The position numbers and the translations under genes are program-made. The notes below the pieces were generated by a model. It was not told where the DNA came from, ran no database searches, and saw nothing but the letters and a program-made list of their open reading frames with translations. Below are positions 23,301 to 29,300 of a DNA stretch of 61,526 nt, in pieces. The DNA is from Verrucomicrobiaceae bacterium. Lineage in GTDB: Bacteria > Verrucomicrobiota > Verrucomicrobiia > Verrucomicrobiales > Verrucomicrobiaceae. Positions within the stretch are counted from its first letter, which is position 1; each line of letters opens with the position of its first letter. The stretch covers positions 1 to 61,526 of the forward strand of contig JAIXZA010000155.1 in the NCBI GenBank assembly GCA_027489965.1, read 5' to 3'.

Positions 23301-26300
23301 TAGTGCTGATTGGCAATGCCCGTGCCGCCGCCAAAGAACACAGCTGGGCCGTCATCGGTATCGACCGCATTTTCCTTGGTGACCACAAGATACTCACCGG
23401 CGGTGTAGCTATTGGTGAAGGCATTGGCAAACTCCAGTGTCTGCGTGCCAGTGAAGTTCAGTGTGGGGTTCCAGTTCAGACCGTTGGCGATGGTGATTGG
23501 AGTCGTGGCCGTGCTGCCAGGGGCAGCGGTGTTGTCGCTGAGGGACCAGTCGATCCAGCGGGTGTAGCCAGCTTCGGCTGGGCCGCTGTGGATGACGGAG
23601 TTACCTTGAAGGCTCGTTTCGATGCCGCTGGTATCGGGACCGCTGTAACTGATGGCGAAGACTGTGGCCGTGGCGTTGACGTCAAACCACTCGCCGATGA
23701 TGTCATGATCTCCAGCACTCAGAGTCACGGTGGCCTGACGGTCAAGGGGGCCATGGATGCCGTCATTATCGATCACGAGCTGGCTGTCGATGTAGAGTGC
23801 GGAACCATCGTCGCTGGTGCTGTAGAAGGTATAGTCACCAGCGGTGGTGATGGTGATCTTGCCGGTGAAACGGGCGGAGATGGCGGTGCCAGTCAAGCCA
23901 GCGTTGTTGCGCACAGCGGAGGGGCTAAGGGCTGAGACCAATCCGGTGGTGCCGCCAGTGGTGGGGATGTTGTCCACGGTGTTGCCAGAAGGCGACACGT
24001 TGAACGCGCGATACTTCATGAAGCCGCGCAGATTGGCGTTTTCAGTCGCATCAGCGGTGAGCCAGAAGCCGGTGCCGCTGCCGATACCGGCGGGTGTGGG
24101 TGAGTATTCAGCGGCCAGGGTGATGAAGCCGTCTGCGGTCTGTCCGGCTGGGATGGTCACTTCATAGTTGGCTCCTACAGATGCCATGGTCAGCACGGTG
24201 TCAGCGCTGGTGAAGGCATCGTCTGCGGACCAGATGAGGCGTGGGTTGGTGCCGTAGAGGCTAGTCTGTGGCAGGCTGACCTTGACTGCGCCGACGCTGC
24301 CGACTTCGTTCAACTTCCACACGCGGCTCATGCGGCGGTGGGTGGTGAGGCCAGGGATTTCATCCGAGCAGAAGCCGGTGGCTCCGCCGTTGCTGCCCCA
24401 GAGGAGGAAGGTCTTATCGGCGGTGAAGTTATTGGTGTTAGCCCCATTGGAGGCGGCGATGCTCACATTGCCGACGGTGAGGATGTCCTGGTCGCTGCTG
24501 TTGCGGGACTGCTTCTGGTTGAGCTGCTGGCAGTCATCACGGCCAATGGCGGTGATGTCACTGTCGTAGCCGCCGCTGTTGCCCACATCCCAGAGGAGTG
24601 TGCCATCACCAGAAACATAGTCGTGGCCGAGAGTGAGACCGTATTTGATGGCGAGGTAGCTCTCCACCTTCTCGCGATCGGTGTCGCTGAGCACGCTGTT
24701 AAAGAACAGCACCTCGGCGATATCGCCATTGAAGAACTCAATGCTATCAGAGCGGGAGCCGATGCGGGCTGGGCCATTGACGGTGTTCCATACTGGCGAG
24801 GCCGTGCGCGCACCGCGATCCGCTCCCATGGACCAAATCTTAGACTGTGTGCCATTGTAGGTCGTGGTGGCCAGCATGATTGGATTGATATTGAACTCAC
24901 CATTCACTACATGGTCATTCGCAAGGCCGGAGATTGAGGCATAGACGAAGTTGGGATGAATGGCGAGTGTGCCACTGTTCTGATTGGTAGCAGCAGCGCC
25001 GTAGCTAAAATGCCAGCCGCCACTGGAGCCCGCGTTGGGTCGCGAAACCGTCAAGAACGTCCTACCTGCGGTTCCCAGTGGGAAACCTGTCGAGGTGCTG
25101 CGCTCCAGGCGGTCATTCGAACCATCAAAACGCATCACTGGATTGAAGTTAAACCCGTTTACTGTGTTCACCGGCTGAAGCGTGGTATTCGACTGGCTGA
25201 AGTCATTACCATTGCCTGACCAGTCCATCCAATTGGAGCCGGTTGCACCCGTATCCGCTTTCAACCAAAGACCGACGGTGCTGCTGGCCACCTTGCCGGT
25301 GATGGTCACGTCGTCGATGGCGTAATCATCGCCATTGGCGCTGAACTTGAACTCAAGCAGGGCGGAGTTGCTGGCTGAGCTCCAGGGGATGACTAAGGTG
25401 ACGAGGTTGGTAGGTGCCTGTGCTGTCGTTTGCACCGCAAAAGTGGCTGGTGTTCGGGTGGCACCGTTCATGGCTGCAACGGTGATGGTGTTCGTGTTGT
25501 CGTTGTCGATAGCCGCATACTGCGTGCCGCCGAGATAGACATCGAGCGAGGCGACATTGGCCGTCGGCACCGTGGGAAAGTTGTTCACGTTGTTGGCACG
25601 GACCTTGAAGGTGAGGGTAATGTTGCCACTCACATCGCGGGCGGTAAGCAGGTTATTGACCCACTGCGAAAGCGTCTGGTCAGTAACGTTGTCTCCATAG
25701 TTGGCAGCATGGCCTGGGGCTTCATAACCCCAGTTTCCAGTGGCAGACCAGAAGGACAGGTTGCCCGTGCCGAAGTCACCGTTCTGCACCAGGTTGCCGT
25801 TGCCGATGCTGCCCGTAGTCAGACAGCCTGGAGCACCGAGGAGACGGAAGTCCAGCTCCACGGTGTTGTCAGGATAGGCTGCGAAGAGATTGGTGATGCC
25901 TGCCGCGACCGGACCAAAGGCGCTGGTGTTGGAGTCCACTCCATCCAGGATGCCGTCCAGATCCACGTCTGCGGTGCCAGGGGAGACCCCAGCCTGTAAG
26001 GTGTCGCTGCCATACATGTTGTTGGAGTCACCATCCAAGTAATCAGGGATGGTATCGCCATCCGTATCCACTGGCGTGATGCCGGTGCCGTAAGCGGTGA
26101 GGCGTCCGCTCCCGTCCACGGCGGTGCCAGGAGCACGATAGCCTGCGGTGGATTGGGCTTCGATATTGTCAGGGATACCGTCGTTGTCGGAGTCGAGGTC
26201 CACGCTATCAGTGAACCCGTCGCCATCTGAATCAACCAATGGCACATTGTAAGCTCCGACCGAGATACCGGTCCAGTTTTCATAGATCGAGGAGGTATAG

Positions 26301-29300
26301 GAGAAAGAAGTGATCCCACGCCCACTGAAACGAAGTGCCACCTGGCCTTCTCCTACCCCAGTGATTGAAGTCGTGCTGTTGATGGTCTGAGTTGTTGCCG
26401 TTCCCAGAACTTCAAACGGACGGTCAAAAACAAAGGTGTTTCCATTGTTGCTGAAGATGGTGATGATCGGATTGTCCACCGGCTGACTGAAGGTGACGGT
26501 GTTCACCGCACCTGCACCATGATACGTATAGACGTTGCTGGTGTAGGTGGAAGGCATCGCTCCAGCGAAGTTCCCGTCTGCCCAGTCAATGGCGTTGATG
26601 CCGGCAATATTGTTCTGAGAGTTGGTCAAGGTGACCGTCACTGCACCCGATGGCAGCGTTAGCGAACCAGTAGCGGTGTTGCCGCCTGTCACGCTTGCCC
26701 AGGTTGTCCAGGATGCAGAGGTTGGCACTTGGTCCTCAACGTCGTCCACGATGCCGTCTCCGTCATCATCGAGATCAGCGCTTTCCACCAGACCATCACC
26801 ATCGAGGTCGGTGCGGCTGACGAAGGTGAAGAAGCCATCGGCCACATCAGCGGCGGGGACTGTCACTTCATAGTTGGCACCATTCAATGCCATTGGATAC
26901 TGGGTGTCGCTGCCATTGATGGTGGCGTCAGCGGACCAGACCAACTTCGGCAGGGAGCTGCCAACGGTGGTGAGCACTGAGGCGGGAACGCTGATGACGA
27001 GGTTGCCCACGGCACCGGTTTCATCTGCCTTCCAAACGCGTGCCATGCGGCGATACTGAACGCCAGCCCAAGGTGCAGCACCGCCAGTGAAGGTGGTGGC
27101 TGATCCGTTGTGACCGGTGACAAGGAAAGTGCGGTCTGCGGCAAAGGTATTGGGGTTAGCGGTATTGGATTCAGCGATGGAGCCGAGACCGATGGTGAGG
27201 ACGTTGCTGGCGACAGAGCGGGACTGCTTTTGGTTCAATCCCGTGCGCAGGTCGAAACCGATACCGACGATGTCATTGTGGTAGCCGGTGTTGCTGGGCC
27301 AGATGTCGATGTTGGTGACACCATCACCGAACTGGTAGTAGGCCGTGGTGCTGCCGTTGCCACCCAAGGTGACGCCGTATTTGAGTCCAAGGTAGGACTC
27401 CACGCGTGCGTTGTCATTGGCAGACAATGTGGTGGGGAAAACAATGATCTCCGCTAGACCACCCACCATTTTTTCACCAGTATTGGCATTGGAACCCAGA
27501 TAGATGCCGTTGGTGGCTTCGGGGACGTTGTTGGCGGAAGTGGTAGCTTGGACGCCATCCTTCCTGCCGGTGATGCCAGTGGGAGTGCCACGCAAAGAGT
27601 TGATGTTGGCATACGAGTTCGGTGCACCGAAGTATTGGTTGTTGGTTCCCGTCGCACCAGCTCCGTTGGTGATGACTTGTGGGCCGTCTGCCTTCATCTT
27701 AATCCTGCCGTTGGAAGTATTCACCCATTGGAATCCAACCACACCACCCGCATAAGAGTGCACCATGTAGGCACTCATGCCTCCAGTGGCGGTGCCGAGG
27801 TTCAGGGTGGAGGAGTTGATGAGGTTGTCACCACCATCAAAGTAAACGGAGGGATTGAAGTTGAAAGCGGCTGCCGAAGAGCCGGTGCCGGCTCTGTAGA
27901 TGGGCTGAGCACCAGCGGTGCCCTGAGACGCGATGACGGTGGAGCCTTCCGAAGATCTCCATTGGGATACGGTGGAACCTTCGGTATTGGCATTGGTTCC
28001 ACTTCCGGCAGTGAACCAGAGGCTAGCACCTGCTACATTGCCAGCGGACGCTACATAAGTGGCGAATGTGAAGTGATTACCATCGCCAAAGTCGTGATCG
28101 GCAGCGAGGTAGGTGTTGGTGCCAACGCTGAGAGCGCTCATGGGCTTCCAGGTGTCTGAGGCATCAAAGGTGGCGTCACTCGATACGACGAGGAAAACGG
28201 GACCTCCGTTGCCCACGCTGCCTGCATCCACGGCCACTTTCATGCTGCCGACGGTGCCAGTCTCATCCACTTTCCAGATCCGAGCCAGACGATGCGTGGC
28301 ATTCGTGGCGGCAGGTGGGGTGATGGCGACGCTGGCGGTGGTGGCGAGGTTGTTGTTACCCCAAATCATGAAGGTCTTGTCCGCAGCGAGAGTCGCGGCG
28401 TTAGCGCTGTTGCTGAGGGCGATGCTGCCCAGGCCCATGGTGAGAAACTCGTCTGTCTCCACGCTGTGGGACTGCTTCTGATTCAGAGCCGTGGTGTCAT
28501 CGCGTCCGACACCTGCGATGTCATTGTCAAATCCGCCGCTGGCTCCCACGTCCCAGACGATGGTGCCAGAGCTGTCTTTGTAATCATGACCGAGCGAGAT
28601 ACCGTATTTGATACCGAGGTAGGTATTGATCTGCTCACGCTCCGCAGCGGTGAGCACGCGGTTGGTAAGGATGATTTCCGCAAGGCGTCCGCCGTAGGTA
28701 GGATGTCCGTGACGGGCACCGATGATGGGCAAGCCGCCCGTCCACTGAACGGTGTGGGAAGTGTCCAGGGCGATCTGCGCACCATTGAATGCTGCCCGCC
28801 ACTCGCTGGCCTTAGAACTGTAGTTGATGATGTTAAAGGCGGTGGTGTCCCTGGCAGGTCCAGTGAGTGTCACCCCAGCAAGGCCTTCGCCAGCTCCGGT
28901 CACGGTGTGGGGCTGCCAGACTTTTCGATCCACGGAGCCAAAGGCTTCATAGATATACTCGTTCACATAGGTGTAGTAGCCACCTGCATTACCACCGAAG
29001 TAGAACAGGGAACCGTGATCCCCCGTTCGAGGGGCTACTTCTTTGCCCACGGCAAAGACTTCGCCCTGCGTGAAGCTGTTGCTGAATCCATCACCATCCC
29101 AGCGAATCCAGTCGTCGATGTCAAACTCGACCACGGGGTTGAAATTCAAGAGGGAAGACTGATCCGAAAGAAGCGCGGGGTCGCCGGTATAGGTAGCTGG
29201 CGTGTGCGCCTGGTTGTTCATGTCCACCCAGCGGGTGATGGCGCTGGTGCCAGTCACGCCGTAGTCGGAACGCATCCAGAGTTCGAGATTGCTGCCCAAA

